DNA of 64,000 nucleotides from JAOABP01 sp964590395 (GCA_964590395.1 CAZPVT010000021.1:1-64000); one strand, 5' to 3'; shown: positions 26,898 through 36,088, counted from the first letter of the stretch. Notes: generated by a model from the letters alone, not told the origin. Made by a program: numbers and translations.

Positions 26898-27869
26898 CTA
26901 ATCCTCCTGAATGTGAAACTCAACGATATCCCGGTCCCTCAAAATATGTTGCCTTTCTACCCGTTGACCAGAGAAGCCGTAGTTATTCCAGAGCCGGGCA
27001 TAAGCAAGTTTACGGGCGAAATCCTTGTGTAAATGATATGCCGCATCAATTACCGTTGCCCCGATTTTAAGGACAACCGGGTCTTCAAGATCAGGAGGAT
27101 GGCCGGGTTTTTTGGTGTAAACCCGGATGATTTTTAACTCCTCAAAGACCCGAGATTTGAACTGCTCTAACCCCTGCCCGGTTACAACCGAGACTAAAAT
27201 TATTTCCAAATCACTCAGCAATTCTTTTAAAACGGCAAGTCTTGCCGGTGCATCTTGGTCATCCACCTTTGTACCTAGCCGGATAATAGGTTTTACCGAA
27301 AACCCATCTTCCTGGTTAAACCCGATTCTGTTTTGTCTCAGTAGTTGCTGTATTTGTTCGGTTGTTTCGAGCACGCTGTCGTCGGATAAATCAATTGTCC
27401 AGCAGAGCAGGTCTGCGGTGCGTAGGATATGAAACAGCCAGGTAGGTGAGTCTTGTACCATTGGTGGTGTATCAATCAGTTGAATTTGGATATCTTCAAA
27501 TGGCATCATACCGGCGAGTGGACGGGTGGTGGTAAACGGATAAGCGGCAACCTCGGTTGCCAAACCGGTGAGCCGGTTAATCAGGGCGGATTTGCCGCTG
27601 TTAGGTGCACCAAACACTACCACCTGTCCTGCACCCTGTTTTTCAACCGAATACCAGTCAGTTCTTTTGCCACTGCTTTTGGCTGCGGAGAGTTCCCGTC
27701 GTAGTTTGGCAATCCTGGTTTTGATATCCGCCTGCATCTTCTCAGTGCCTTTGTGTTTAGGAATAGTCGCAAGCATCTCCTCAAGACATAGCAGTTTCTC
27801 CTCCGGTGTTTTTGCTTGGCGAAACCGTTCTTCAGCCTGTTTATATTCAGGAGTCAAGTTTGCCGGCAT
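26898..27869 (-). CDS. DRG/Obg-type GTPase with C-terminal TGS domain
   Basis: This 323-residue protein has an N-terminal helical region (about residues 1-80), then a G domain with G1 GAPNSGKSALIN, G2 TTTRPLAGMM, G3 DTPP and a G4-like TKVD. It ends in a TGS domain (IIRVYTKKPGHPPDLEDPVVL to RDRDIVEFHIQ). The order matches DRG GTPases, which are typical of archaea and eukaryotes and scattered in bacteria; a ribosome-related role is usual in the family but unproven here. It lies 21 bases after DUF1015 with no evident Shine-Dalgarno, third in serA-DUF1015-GTPase. Confidence 0.87.
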   Translation of the reverse strand: MPANLTPEYKQAEERFRQAKTPEEKLLCLEEMLATIPKHKGTEKMQADIKTRIAKLRRELSAAKSSGKRTDWYSVEKQGAGQVVVFGAPNSGKSALINRLTGLATEVAAYPFTTTRPLAGMMPFEDIQIQLIDTPPMVQDSPTWLFHILRTADLLCWTIDLSDDSVLETTEQIQQLLRQNRIGFNQEDGFSVKPIIRLGTKVDDQDAPARLAVLKELLSDLEIILVSVVTGQGLEQFKSRVFEELKIIRVYTKKPGHPPDLEDPVVLKIGATVIDAAYHLHKDFARKLAYARLWNNYGFSGQRVERQHILRDRDIVEFHIQED

Positions 27870-27890
27870 TGTGGAGCAGAGCAGTTTTAA

Positions 27891-29162
27891 TTAAAGCAGT
27901 TTTTGTTCCGACACATCCATAAATAATAGACCTGAGATCAACTTCGGATAGAAATCAGTTGACTTCTGGGGCATCCTCTCCAATTTTTGGGCGAGTGCCT
28001 GCACCTGTTCGGGACGCGTGGGGTTTAAAAACAGCGCTAAGGCAAATTCACCAGAATCAACACGGTTAACGGTATCCTGCCAGTAACGTTCATAGGCGAC
28101 CACAGATTCTACATCGCCGGGCTTGATGTCAAACACATTTTCAATTACCAGCCGATGGAGAATGGCAACATCCAGTTTTCGGTATTCCGGGGCTTTATCT
28201 TTCAATAGACTATCCAGCAGGTTGTGGTCTTTAAGGATTAGAAGATAACTGTGGTTTTTACCCAAGTAAATTATAAAGGCGTGGCGATTTTGGTTTTGTA
28301 TCAGCGCTGAGTGTGCTGTCTCGTCCGATACCTGCTGGACAGTAAAGAATTGAGTCAGTTGCTTGAGCGCATCCTGCGGGGAGAGTTTTACCGTGCGGAG
28401 CAAGCGGTGGGTGGGCAGAATCATCAGACCGGGGTCGGTGATTTTGAAAAATGCCGCGGTCTTGAAGCGCAGTGCGGCGTTTGCCGGCAGGGAAAGTTTT
28501 TTCTCCATCTCTTGGCGATAGGTAAGGGCGGTTTCATAACGATGATGGCCATCCGCGATTAAGAGCACCCTTTCTTTGAACAACTGGTACAGAGCATTCA
28601 CCTGTGCCGGTTCAACCATTCGCCATAATCGGTGAGTTACGCCATACTCATCAACCGCTTGTAACAGCGGTGTTTCAGGAGTTTGGAGCAGACGGTCGAT
28701 CTCGTCCCTTTCATCCGGATAAAGGAGAAATATCTGTTCATAGTCCTTCTGGGTGGCGCGCAGTAGGTTCAGACGGTCAACTTTAGGTCCGGAATGGGTG
28801 AACTCGTGGGGCAGAACCGTGCCCTTCTCAAACTCCTCCACTCGGATTGCACCGATAAAGCCCCGGCGTTTCAGGGCGCGGCTGTCAACAGTGAACTCCT
28901 CCTCTAAGATATAGAAAGCGGGGATATTATCTTCAATCAGCACACCGGTACTGAGCCATTCCTGACAGGTGCGGGCAGAACTCTCGTAGGGATTTTCATC
29001 TTTGGGCAGAATCAGTCGGACGAAGCTGTGGGGATGTTTTTTAAGATAAGCCTCCTGCATTTTCGGGGTGATTTTGTCATAAGGTTGAGTTATCACCGCG
29101 TTGATTTCGTTGATGCGTGCGGGATTATAACGGATAGCGGGAAACGGTCGGACATCAGCCAT
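27891..29162 (-). CDS. DUF1015-family protein
   Basis: This 423-residue protein carries the DUF1015 signature throughout: N-terminal VRPFPAIRYNP, QPYDKITPKMQEAYLKKHPHSFVRL, VLPHEFTHSGPKVDRLNLLRAT, and LLIADGHHRYETALTYR. The family is widespread, of unproven reaction, and is frequently found beside serine-biosynthesis genes. Here its ATG directly abuts the stop of serA, which supports a link to 3-phosphoglycerate or serine metabolism. Conserved His/Asp/Arg in DGHHRYETA suggest a phosphate- or nucleotide-handling enzyme, but that is inference. Confidence 0.9.
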   Translation of the reverse strand: MADVRPFPAIRYNPARINEINAVITQPYDKITPKMQEAYLKKHPHSFVRLILPKDENPYESSARTCQEWLSTGVLIEDNIPAFYILEEEFTVDSRALKRRGFIGAIRVEEFEKGTVLPHEFTHSGPKVDRLNLLRATQKDYEQIFLLYPDERDEIDRLLQTPETPLLQAVDEYGVTHRLWRMVEPAQVNALYQLFKERVLLIADGHHRYETALTYRQEMEKKLSLPANAALRFKTAAFFKITDPGLMILPTHRLLRTVKLSPQDALKQLTQFFTVQQVSDETAHSALIQNQNRHAFIIYLGKNHSYLLILKDHNLLDSLLKDKAPEYRKLDVAILHRLVIENVFDIKPGDVESVVAYERYWQDTVNRVDSGEFALALFLNPTRPEQVQALAQKLERMPQKSTDFYPKLISGLLFMDVSEQKLL

Positions 29163-30065
29163 TTATACTCCCTTCAGCGCATCGCGCACCTTCTCCGCGA
29201 TTCCGATGCCGGCGCGATATTGGCCCTCTTTGGTCTGGGCACCGATATGGGGTGTGCCAATCACCTGGGGCAGGGAGAAAAGTTTAAAGTCATCGGGCGG
29301 TTCCTTTTCGAACACATCAAGTGCCGCACCGGCAACCTGTCCGGACTGAATTGCCTCATAGAGTGCCACCTCATCAATTACGCCACCACGCGCACAGTTG
29401 ATGATATAGACACCCTTCTTCATTTTGGCAAATGCTTCACGGTTCAACAGATGGGTCGTTTCCGGTGTCTTGGGAATATGGAGCGAGATGAAGTCTGATT
29501 TTGCCAGCAGTTCATCTATATCGCATAACTGGCCACACTCCGGTTTTACGCCAGGCAAATCTTTGACCAAAACATTCATTCCCAGCGCCTGAGCCCTCTT
29601 TGCCAGTTCGGTGCCGATTCTGCCTGAACCGATGATGCCCAAGGTTTTGCCGAAGAGTTCTATTCCTTTAAATGCCTTTTTCTCCCACTTGCCGGAGCGC
29701 AAAGAGGCGGTCGCCTGCGGAATAGCACGGACAAGGGCAAACATCATACCCAGTGCCAGTTCCGCAACCGAGACCGATGTCGCCTCAGGCGTATTGACAA
29801 CCTTTATACCCCTTGCTTCGGCCGCCTTTCTGTCAACATTATCCAGACCAACACCCGCGCGGCCAATTACCTTTAAGTTCTTGCCGGCATTAATCACCTC
29901 AGCGGTAACTTTGGTGGCACTGCGGACGATTATCGCATCATACTCGGGAATCACCTGTAACAGTTCTCCCGGGGTCAAGCCGGGCTTTTCGTTAACGGTA
30001 AACCCGGCATCTTTAAGGAGTTTTACTCCTTCAGGGGCAATCGGGTCGGTAATAATTATTTTCAT
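29163..30065 (-). CDS. serA: D-3-phosphoglycerate dehydrogenase (short form)
   Basis: This 300-residue NAD-dependent 2-hydroxyacid dehydrogenase commits 3-phosphoglycerate to serine synthesis. Visible features are the NAD-binding GIIGSGRIGTELAKRA (about residues 143-158), the catalytic Arg in NCARGGVIDEVAL, a Glu in DVFEKEPP, and the His in GTPHIGAQTKEGQ. It lacks the C-terminal ACT/ASB regulatory domains of long SerA, so serine feedback is probably absent. A promoter at 30098-30126 and an AAGGGAG site precede it. It is transcribed with DUF1015 and the TGS GTPase. Confidence 0.94.
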   Translation of the reverse strand: MKIIITDPIAPEGVKLLKDAGFTVNEKPGLTPGELLQVIPEYDAIIVRSATKVTAEVINAGKNLKVIGRAGVGLDNVDRKAAEARGIKVVNTPEATSVSVAELALGMMFALVRAIPQATASLRSGKWEKKAFKGIELFGKTLGIIGSGRIGTELAKRAQALGMNVLVKDLPGVKPECGQLCDIDELLAKSDFISLHIPKTPETTHLLNREAFAKMKKGVYIINCARGGVIDEVALYEAIQSGQVAGAALDVFEKEPPDDFKLFSLPQVIGTPHIGAQTKEGQYRAGIGIAEKVRDALKGV

Positions 30066-30097
30066 TTTTTACTCCCTTCTGGTTTTGAAATTGCATA

Positions 30098-30126
30098 ATT
30101 TTAGCCAACAACGCACTATAAGTCAA
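30098..30126 (-). promoter_or_regulatory. Promoter of serA operon
   Basis: TTGACT (30121-30126) and TAAAAT (30098-30103), spacer 17, minus strand. The leader is about 25 bases and carries AAGGGAG before the ATG. Confidence 0.75.
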
Positions 30127-30142
30127 CCCGATTTATACCCAA

Positions 30143-30205
30143 GGAGATTGTTGTGACTTTGCCACTTGCCAAGAGCAAAGCGTCACTATCGCTCCTTGCA
30201 ATGAC
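30143..30205 (+). repeat. Degenerate copy A of the CATTGCGAGGAGCG-type dispersed repeat
   Basis: The segment runs GAGATTGTTGTGAC...CACTATCGCTCCTTGCAATGAC. Read on the minus strand it gives GTCATTGCAAGGAGCGATAGTGAC, a diverged form of copies B and C, with an extra internal stretch. Confidence 0.6.
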
Positions 30206-30590
30206 ACTCTCCCTGCTCCTGGCTCCTGTCTTTAGAACTCTAAACATCACAGCCGGATTCCTCTAGCCATTTCTACTCCCAATCCACCACTTGAGCCTAT
30301 TCCCAGCCAGCCCTGAAACGACACCGCCGACCCTGTGCACCACATCCCTGCCCGGCACCAGCACCACTATTCCCGAAACCACGATCAGAACCCCTATTTT
30401 CACCTTAACCAAAACTACCATCCACACCACTTTTACTACTCTTATGGGGACGGTTCTGGGGACGGGGTCAAAAAACGCAAAAATTTTAAAATAACCCATT
30501 GAAAAATAAAACGATAAATCAAATTAACCCGAGATAGATTTTTTAACCTATAGGTTAAATTTTATTCTGCCCTGCCTTCCATTTTTCTTT
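30206..30590. other. Intergenic tract, C/A-rich on plus strand
   Basis: No supportable gene. From about 30230 to 30450 the plus strand is rich in C and A with few G runs, and the minus strand is G/T-rich. It resembles the tract at 13055-13305 in composition. A short Val-rich frame exists on the minus strand but has no ribosome site. An 18-bp perfect palindrome (TTTAACCTATAGGTTAAA) lies at 30542-30559. Confidence 0.35.
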
Positions 30591-30686
30591 GTCATTCTGA
30601 GCCCGAAGGGCGAAGGAATCCCTTTGCGGGTAGTCCGGGCTTTATCGCATATAGATTGCTTCGTCGCTAACGCTCCTCGCAATGAC
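30591..30686 (+). repeat. Copy B of dispersed repeat with inverted termini
   Basis: A 96-base unit starting GTCATTCTGAG and ending CTCGCAATGAC, so the ends are imperfect inverted repeats. It contains GATTGCTTCGTCGCTAACGC and GGAATCCCTTTGCGGG, phrases seen in a repeat class that is widely dispersed in bacterial genomes. A partial fragment (CTCGCAATGACAG) follows at 30700-30713. Probably a small non-autonomous element or remnant; no transposase is present. Confidence 0.7.
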
Positions 30687-30794
30687 AAAAGGGGGGGTGC
30701 CTCGCAATGACAGGAAAAAGGGCGTGTCTTGTGATGATGAGAAAACTCCAGCAATGGCAGAATAGGTGGTGACTCCAGATGACAGAAATAAGGG

Positions 30795-30823
30795 TTGATA
30801 TCAGGCTTGATTTTTAGTATAAT
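30795..30823 (+). promoter_or_regulatory. Leaderless promoter of DUF2007 gene
   Basis: TTGATA (30795-30800) and TATAAT (30818-30823), spacer 17. The -10 ends eight bases before ATG 30832, and no Shine-Dalgarno is present. Confidence 0.75.
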
Positions 30824-30831
30824 AAAACCTT

Positions 30832-31110
30832 ATGGCCCTTAAACAGGTATATCAGGCAGAGAATGAGTTGATGGCAAATACGATTAAGGATCTGCTTGAG
30901 CAGAGCGGAATTCCGGCGCTGGTTCACTCTTTTCAGATTCCGGCTTATGACGGAGTGGCACAGGTGATGCGGCCAGCCTGGGGTGAGGTTCTGGTTGAGG
31001 AGGAGGATCTGGCGCGGGCAAAGGAGATTATTAACGGGTTTATTACCGGTGAAACAGTGCAGGATGGAGAGGCGGACAGTTCAATAACCGAGGGTGATGA
31101 GCGGTCTTAA
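30832..31110 (+). CDS. DUF2007 putative signal-transducing protein
   Basis: This 92-residue protein has the DUF2007 pattern: LKQVYQAENELMANTIKDLLEQSGIPALVHS, then VLVEEEDLARAKEIINGF. The fold is a small ferredoxin-like domain, about residues 1-75, with an acidic tail. The family is called signal-transducing by annotation only; no binding partner is established. The promoter implies a leaderless mRNA. Its stop overlaps the start of the DUF2905 gene, so both are co-transcribed and probably continue into ppdK. Confidence 0.85.
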   Translation: MALKQVYQAENELMANTIKDLLEQSGIPALVHSFQIPAYDGVAQVMRPAWGEVLVEEEDLARAKEIINGFITGETVQDGEADSSITEGDERS

Positions 31111-31321
31111 TCCAGTTGGCAGGTTGCTGATTGTTGCCGGGGTTTTTTTGATTCTGCTGGGCGGAGCGATAATTTTGTTCGGTCGGTTTGGTTTTTCTCG
31201 CCTGCCCGGTGATATTTTGATTGAACGGAAGAACTTTACCATCTATATTCCGATTGTCTCTTCGATTATCCTTTCCCTTGTTCTTACCCTGATTCTGAGT
31301 CTGGTTTTTCGGCGATGGTAA
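31097..31321 (+). CDS. DUF2905 small membrane protein
   Basis: This 74-residue protein has two hydrophobic helices (LLIVAGVFLILLGGAIILFG and IPIVSSIILSLVLTLILSLV) flanking the family motif LPGDILIERKNFTIYIP. This is the complete DUF2905 layout. The function is unknown. ATG 31097 is preceded by GAGGGT; a GTG at 31094 is equally placed. It overlaps the end of the DUF2007 gene and lies 35 bases before ppdK. Confidence 0.88.
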   Translation: MSGLNPVGRLLIVAGVFLILLGGAIILFGRFGFSRLPGDILIERKNFTIYIPIVSSIILSLVLTLILSLVFRRW

Positions 31322-31356
31322 TTTAAATGAATTAGATGAGGAGGAGAAAAGGCTAT

Positions 31357-33993
31357 ATGAAGAGAGTTATCTACCGTTTTGGACCAGAGAAAACCGATGG
31401 TTCGGCAAAGTTGAAGATGGTGCTGGGGGGTAAGGGTGCTAATCTGGCAGAGATGGCACGGATCGGGTTACCGGTGCCGCCGGGTTTTACCATCAGCACC
31501 GAGGTTTGCAGTTATTATTTGAGGCATCGACGCCTGCCCGCGGGTCTGAAGGATGAGGTAAGGCAGGGGTTGAGATATATTGAGAGGGGGATGGGTCGCA
31601 GGTTCGGTGATCCGGAAAATCCGCTTCTGGTTTCGGTCCGTTCCGGTGCACCTGCCTCAATGCCCGGAATGATGGATACGGTTCTGAATCTCGGGTTAAA
31701 TGATCGGACAGTTGAGGGGCTTGTCCGTCTGAGTGGAAGCCGGCGGTTTGCTCTTGATGCCTATCGGCGGTTTATCCAGATGTTCGGGGATGTGGTTTTG
31801 AAAAGTGGCCGCGAGGATTTTGAGCGGGTGCTGGCTGAGGAGCGAATCCGTGCCAGGGTTACGAGTGATACTGAATTGGGTGATGATGTGCTGGGGAGGA
31901 TCGTTGCCAGGTTTAAGGAGATCGTGCGGATAAGAACCGGACAGGAGATTCCCGAGGAACCAGAGGTGCAGTTGTTTTTTGCGATTGAGGCGGTGTTGAA
32001 ATCTTGGAATAATCCGCGGGCGATTGAGTATCGCAAACTTTATTCCATACCTGAAACCTGGGGAACCGCGGTGAACATTCAGGCGATGGTTTTCGGCAAT
32101 TTAGGTGAAGGGTCGGCAACCGGAGTAATGTTTACCCGGGATCCGGGAAGCGGGGAAAAAGGAATTTACGGTGAGTATCTGATTAATGCCCAGGGTGAGG
32201 ATATCGTTGCCGGTATCCGTACCCCGTTACCGATGGCAACGCTTAAGGATAGAATGCCGGATGTTTATCGGGAACTGGAGATGGTCGCCAGGAAACTGGA
32301 GCGTCATTACCGGGATATGATGGATGTGGAGTGGACTCTGGAGCAGGGCAGACTGTTTGTCCTGCAGTGTCGGAGTGGCAAGCGGACACCGCTGGCAGGG
32401 GTAAAGATTGCGGTTGATATGCAGCGGGAAAGGCTTTTAAGCCGGGAGGATGCGATTAGAAGGGTTGATGCGGAGACGATCAGCGCCCTGCTCCACCGGA
32501 CCATCAAGCCGGATGCAGAATATCAGGTGGTAGCAAAGGGTATTCCTGCTTCACCGGGTGCGGCGGTGGGTGAGGTTGTACTTACCGCTCAGAAGGCGGT
32601 GGAAATTGCTGAGGCAGGACGCAGGGTGATACTGGTGCGACATCAGACATCAGCGGATGATGTGGCGGGAATGGCAAAGTCAGAAGGAATTCTTACCGCA
32701 GCAGGTGGCACAACTTCGCATGCTGCGGTGGTGGCACGGGGTATGGGCAAGCCGGCGGTTGTTGGCTGTGGTGAACTGGAGATTGATTACGAAGCTGGTA
32801 TGGTGAAAATCGGGGCGACCGCAATTCCTGAAGGTGCCGTAGTAACTATTGATGGGACAAAGGGTGAGGTAATTATCGGTGCGGTACCGATGGCAGAGCC
32901 CGAATTGACCGGTGAGTTTGCAATCATCCTGAAATGGGCAGATCAGTTACGTCGGCTTAGGGTCCGCACCAATGCTGATACACCAGAGGATGCGCGTCGG
33001 GCACGGGAGTTTGGAGCCGAGGGGATCGGACTGTGCCGGACCGAACATATGTTTTTTGCACCGGACCGAGTAGGTGTGATGCAGGAGATGATTCTTGCTG
33101 AGGATGAGGCAGGCAGGAAACGGGCACTGGAAAAACTTTTGCCGTTCCAGCGCCAGGATTTCGTTGGAATCTTTCGGGTGATGGATGGCCTGCCGGTTAC
33201 CATCCGCACACTTGATCCACCACTGCATGAATTTTTGCCCAAAGATGAGACCAAAATTGCCGAACTGGCAGAGCGGCTTGGAATCACGGTGGAGCGGATA
33301 AAAGAGACGATTCACCGTCTGGAAGAGGCAAATCCGATGTTAGGATTTCGCGGCTGTCGGCTCGGTGTTATCTATCCAGAAATTACCCAGATGCAAGCAC
33401 GGGCGATATTTGAGGCTGCCTGTCTGGTAAAGAAGGAGGGAATAAAAGTTCTGCCGGAGATAATGATTCCCTTGGTCAGTGATGCTACGGAGCTGGCGCT
33501 TCAGCGACAGCTGGTTGAGAAGATCGCGGAGGAGGTTTTTGCGGAACAAGGGGTAAAGGTAAAGTATTCAGTCGGGACGATGATTGAGGTGCCGCGTGCA
33601 GCACTGCTGGCGGAAGAGGTTGCCCGTTACGCGGATTTCTTTTCTTTTGGCACTAATGATCTGACTCAGTTAACTTACGCTTATTCTCGTGATGACTATG
33701 GTAAGTTTTTTAGCAGTTACCAGGCGCTCGGGGTGCTAAAAGAGAATCCGTTTGATACAGTGGACACAAAAGGTGTCGGGATGCTTATGAAGATGAGTAA
33801 ACAGAAGGGACGTAAGGTCAATCCGAAACTGAAATTGGGTATTTGTGGGGAGCATGGCGGAGACCCAAAGACCATTGTCTTCTGCCACGAGATCGGACTG
33901 GACTATGTTAGTTGTTCGCCTTATCGGGTGCCGGTGGCAAGGTTGGTGGCGGCGCAGGCAACGGTGGGCAAAGGAGAAAGAAAGGATGTGTAG
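31357..33993 (+). CDS. ppdK: Pyruvate, phosphate dikinase
   Basis: This 878-residue cytoplasmic enzyme interconverts pyruvate + ATP + Pi and PEP + AMP + PPi. The N-terminal ATP-grasp domain begins RFGPEKTDG and contains GGKGANLAEMARIGLPVPPGF and VSVRSGAPASMPGMMDTVLNLG. The phosphohistidine domain has GGTTSHAAVVARGMGKPAVVG. The C-terminal TIM barrel has GIGLCRTEHMF, the SFGTNDLTQ segment and the catalytic cysteine in LGICGEHGGDP. ATG 31357 was chosen because GGAGGAG lies 10 bases upstream; an earlier ATG at 31336 would overlap that site. It overlaps pckA by eight bases, forming a PEP/pyruvate/oxaloacetate module. Confidence 0.97.
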   Translation: MKRVIYRFGPEKTDGSAKLKMVLGGKGANLAEMARIGLPVPPGFTISTEVCSYYLRHRRLPAGLKDEVRQGLRYIERGMGRRFGDPENPLLVSVRSGAPASMPGMMDTVLNLGLNDRTVEGLVRLSGSRRFALDAYRRFIQMFGDVVLKSGREDFERVLAEERIRARVTSDTELGDDVLGRIVARFKEIVRIRTGQEIPEEPEVQLFFAIEAVLKSWNNPRAIEYRKLYSIPETWGTAVNIQAMVFGNLGEGSATGVMFTRDPGSGEKGIYGEYLINAQGEDIVAGIRTPLPMATLKDRMPDVYRELEMVARKLERHYRDMMDVEWTLEQGRLFVLQCRSGKRTPLAGVKIAVDMQRERLLSREDAIRRVDAETISALLHRTIKPDAEYQVVAKGIPASPGAAVGEVVLTAQKAVEIAEAGRRVILVRHQTSADDVAGMAKSEGILTAAGGTTSHAAVVARGMGKPAVVGCGELEIDYEAGMVKIGATAIPEGAVVTIDGTKGEVIIGAVPMAEPELTGEFAIILKWADQLRRLRVRTNADTPEDARRAREFGAEGIGLCRTEHMFFAPDRVGVMQEMILAEDEAGRKRALEKLLPFQRQDFVGIFRVMDGLPVTIRTLDPPLHEFLPKDETKIAELAERLGITVERIKETIHRLEEANPMLGFRGCRLGVIYPEITQMQARAIFEAACLVKKEGIKVLPEIMIPLVSDATELALQRQLVEKIAEEVFAEQGVKVKYSVGTMIEVPRAALLAEEVARYADFFSFGTNDLTQLTYAYSRDDYGKFFSSYQALGVLKENPFDTVDTKGVGMLMKMSKQKGRKVNPKLKLGICGEHGGDPKTIVFCHEIGLDYVSCSPYRVPVARLVAAQATVGKGERKDV

Positions 33994-35647
33994 GGGAGAA
34001 GGTTTCAAACAAAACCTAAACGGATTACTAAAAGGGCATTCGGGTGTTCGGGTTAATCCCGAACGGCAGGAGTTAATCACCGCGGCGGTGGAGTGCCGGG
34101 AGGCGCTGATTACTAAGACAGGCTGTCTTGCCACCTGGACACCGCCAGACTCTACCGGTAGAAGCCCGCAGGACACAGTTACGGTTTTGAGGCCTGATTC
34201 TGAAGGTAAAATTGACTGGACCTCGCCGAACAACCTGCCCATTACTCCGGACACCTTTAATATGATATGTAATGATGTGCTGAGCCGGCTGGCAACCAAG
34301 GGCCGGCTCTATTATCTTACCAGGGTGGTCGGCTGGGATGTCCGCTATGCCCTGCAGTTAAATTTCATTTCGGATCGGGCATTGCATAGTCTATTTGTGG
34401 ACAATATGTTCTGTCCGGTCCCCGCAGATATCCAGCAGTCTATTTTTGCCCAAGAGCCATTTACCCTTATTGCCCTGCCTTACGACCGGCTAGACCCTAA
34501 CCGTTATGAAGGCAGACTCCGCAAACTGCCCGGCACTAACCGGACCAGCACGATGGTGATCGCCATTGATTATGACCACCGTCTGGGCATTGTTTTCGGT
34601 TCTGCCTACTGCGGGACGATCAAAAAGTTGATGTTCACAGTGATGAACTATCTGCTGCCAGAGGTGGGGATCCTACCGTTACACTGTTCGGCAAATGAGG
34701 GGGAAAATGGGGACATTGCACTGTTCTTAGGCCTTTCAGGCACCGGTAAGACTACCCTTTCTACCGACCCACGGCGCAAACTCCTCGGCGATGATGAGCA
34801 TGGTTGGTCTGATGATGGGATCGCCAACTTTGAAAACGGGTGTTACGCCAAGTTGATCAATCTTGACCCGAAAAAGGAGCCGGAGATTTATCAGGCAGTC
34901 TTTCATGAGGCTGATTATCTTGACCATGGTGCCATCGTTGAAAATGTGATGGTTTATCCTGATGGCTCATTTGATCTGAGAGACTCCCGTCTTACCGAAA
35001 ACTCCCGTGCCTCCTATCCCCTCTCTTTTCTCAGCAACGTCAAGAACCCACCGATCGGCACTCACCCTGAGATTATTATCTTTTTGACTGCGGATGCTAA
35101 TGGTATACTACCGCCGGTTGCGCGGTTAAATAAGGATCAGGCAATGTTTTGGTTTCTTTTGGGCTATACCTCAAAACTTGCCGGCACCGAAACCGGTATC
35201 ATTGAACCGAAAAGCACCTATTCCCGTTTCTTTGGCCAACCGTTTATGCCCAGAAATCCGGATGTCTATGCGCGACTCCTTGGTGAAAAACTGGAAAGAT
35301 ATCGCACCAAGGTCTATCTAATTAATACCGGCTGGACTGGTGGGCCTTATGGCAAAGGCAAGAGGCTCGATATCATTCTTACCCGGGAGATTGTTCAGGC
35401 GGTGCTCAGTGGCGCACTTAAAGATGTGGATTATGAGGTCGAGCCTTTCTTCAACCTAGCGATCCCTAAGACCTGTCCGAATATCACTGATCCGGGGCTG
35501 CTCAACCCGAGAAACACCTGGCCGGACAGGTCGGCTTATGAGGAACGGGCAAGAAAACTTGCCAGTGAGTTCCGCACCGCGTTCCAGCATGCGTTTGGCA
35601 ACAGGAACATCGACCCGGTAATTCTACGCGTCGCACCCAATCCTTAA
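33986..35647 (+). CDS. pckA: Phosphoenolpyruvate carboxykinase (ATP)
   Basis: This 553-residue enzyme interconverts oxaloacetate + ATP and PEP + CO2 + ADP. The P-loop is GLSGTGKTTLSTDP (about residues 250-263). Other family motifs are DDEHGWSDDGIANFENGCYAK (kinase-2 and metal site), PPIGTHPEIIIFLTADANGILPP, and FLLGYTSKLAGTE. ATG 33986 sits about 10 bases after AAAGGAG and within the end of ppdK, so translation of the two is coupled. With PPDK it can run either toward gluconeogenesis or toward anaplerotic fixation. Confidence 0.96.
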   Translation: MCRGEGFKQNLNGLLKGHSGVRVNPERQELITAAVECREALITKTGCLATWTPPDSTGRSPQDTVTVLRPDSEGKIDWTSPNNLPITPDTFNMICNDVLSRLATKGRLYYLTRVVGWDVRYALQLNFISDRALHSLFVDNMFCPVPADIQQSIFAQEPFTLIALPYDRLDPNRYEGRLRKLPGTNRTSTMVIAIDYDHRLGIVFGSAYCGTIKKLMFTVMNYLLPEVGILPLHCSANEGENGDIALFLGLSGTGKTTLSTDPRRKLLGDDEHGWSDDGIANFENGCYAKLINLDPKKEPEIYQAVFHEADYLDHGAIVENVMVYPDGSFDLRDSRLTENSRASYPLSFLSNVKNPPIGTHPEIIIFLTADANGILPPVARLNKDQAMFWFLLGYTSKLAGTETGIIEPKSTYSRFFGQPFMPRNPDVYARLLGEKLERYRTKVYLINTGWTGGPYGKGKRLDIILTREIVQAVLSGALKDVDYEVEPFFNLAIPKTCPNITDPGLLNPRNTWPDRSAYEERARKLASEFRTAFQHAFGNRNIDPVILRVAPNP

Positions 35648-35665
35648 ATTAGGATTTCTCAATTA

Positions 35666-36088
35666 CTAAAGAGCAAAGATACTGATACTACCCTGTTTTA
35701 CCCCTTTTAACGCCTGCAATTGGTCAGCGAGCGCCTGAATTCTTTGTGTCTCACCCCTTAAAAACAAAACCTCCAGACACCTATTGGGGTCAAGGTGAAT
35801 GTGAATAGAAGCGATGATTTCGGTATAATGCTGATGACCGAAGTGGGTCAACCTTCGGACAACATCCCGGCGTTCGTGATCATAAACAAATGTCAATGTT
35901 CCTACCGCCTCACCCTTGCCAGTGCGTAGTTTTCGTTCTGTTAACCACCGCCGCACCAGGTCCCTTACCGCTTCTGATCGGCAAGGGTAGCCAGCAGTTT
36001 TTATCGCTCTGTCAAATGCGGCTAAAAGTTCAGGTTCAAATGAAACACCAAACCGTTCAACTCCGATTGGTTTACCCTTGTCTTTCAT
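35666..36088 (-). CDS. nikR: Nickel-responsive regulator NikR
   Basis: This 140-residue regulator pairs an N-terminal ribbon-helix-helix (RFGVSFEPELLAAFDRAIKTAGYPCRSEAVRDLV, about residues 12-45) with a C-terminal ACT-like nickel-sensing domain. The nickel ligands are conserved in exact spacing: His85, His96, His98 and Cys104, matching His76/87/89/Cys95 of the E. coli protein. It should repress transcription when nickel is bound. It overlaps the end of the upstream membrane-protein gene by 17 bases and ends 18 bases from the stop of convergent pckA. It is the last gene of a three-gene operon. Confidence 0.95.
   Translation of the reverse strand: MKDKGKPIGVERFGVSFEPELLAAFDRAIKTAGYPCRSEAVRDLVRRWLTERKLRTGKGEAVGTLTFVYDHERRDVVRRLTHFGHQHYTEIIASIHIHLDPNRCLEVLFLRGETQRIQALADQLQALKGVKQGSISIFAL

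Noticed and set aside
30263..30499. Val-rich minus-strand frame of 78 codons
   Set aside because: No ribosome site, composition follows the G/T bias of the tract, and no recognisable domain.
30548..30754. 68-codon minus-strand frame containing SLRGALATKQS
   Set aside because: It is a translation of the dispersed repeat, not a gene.
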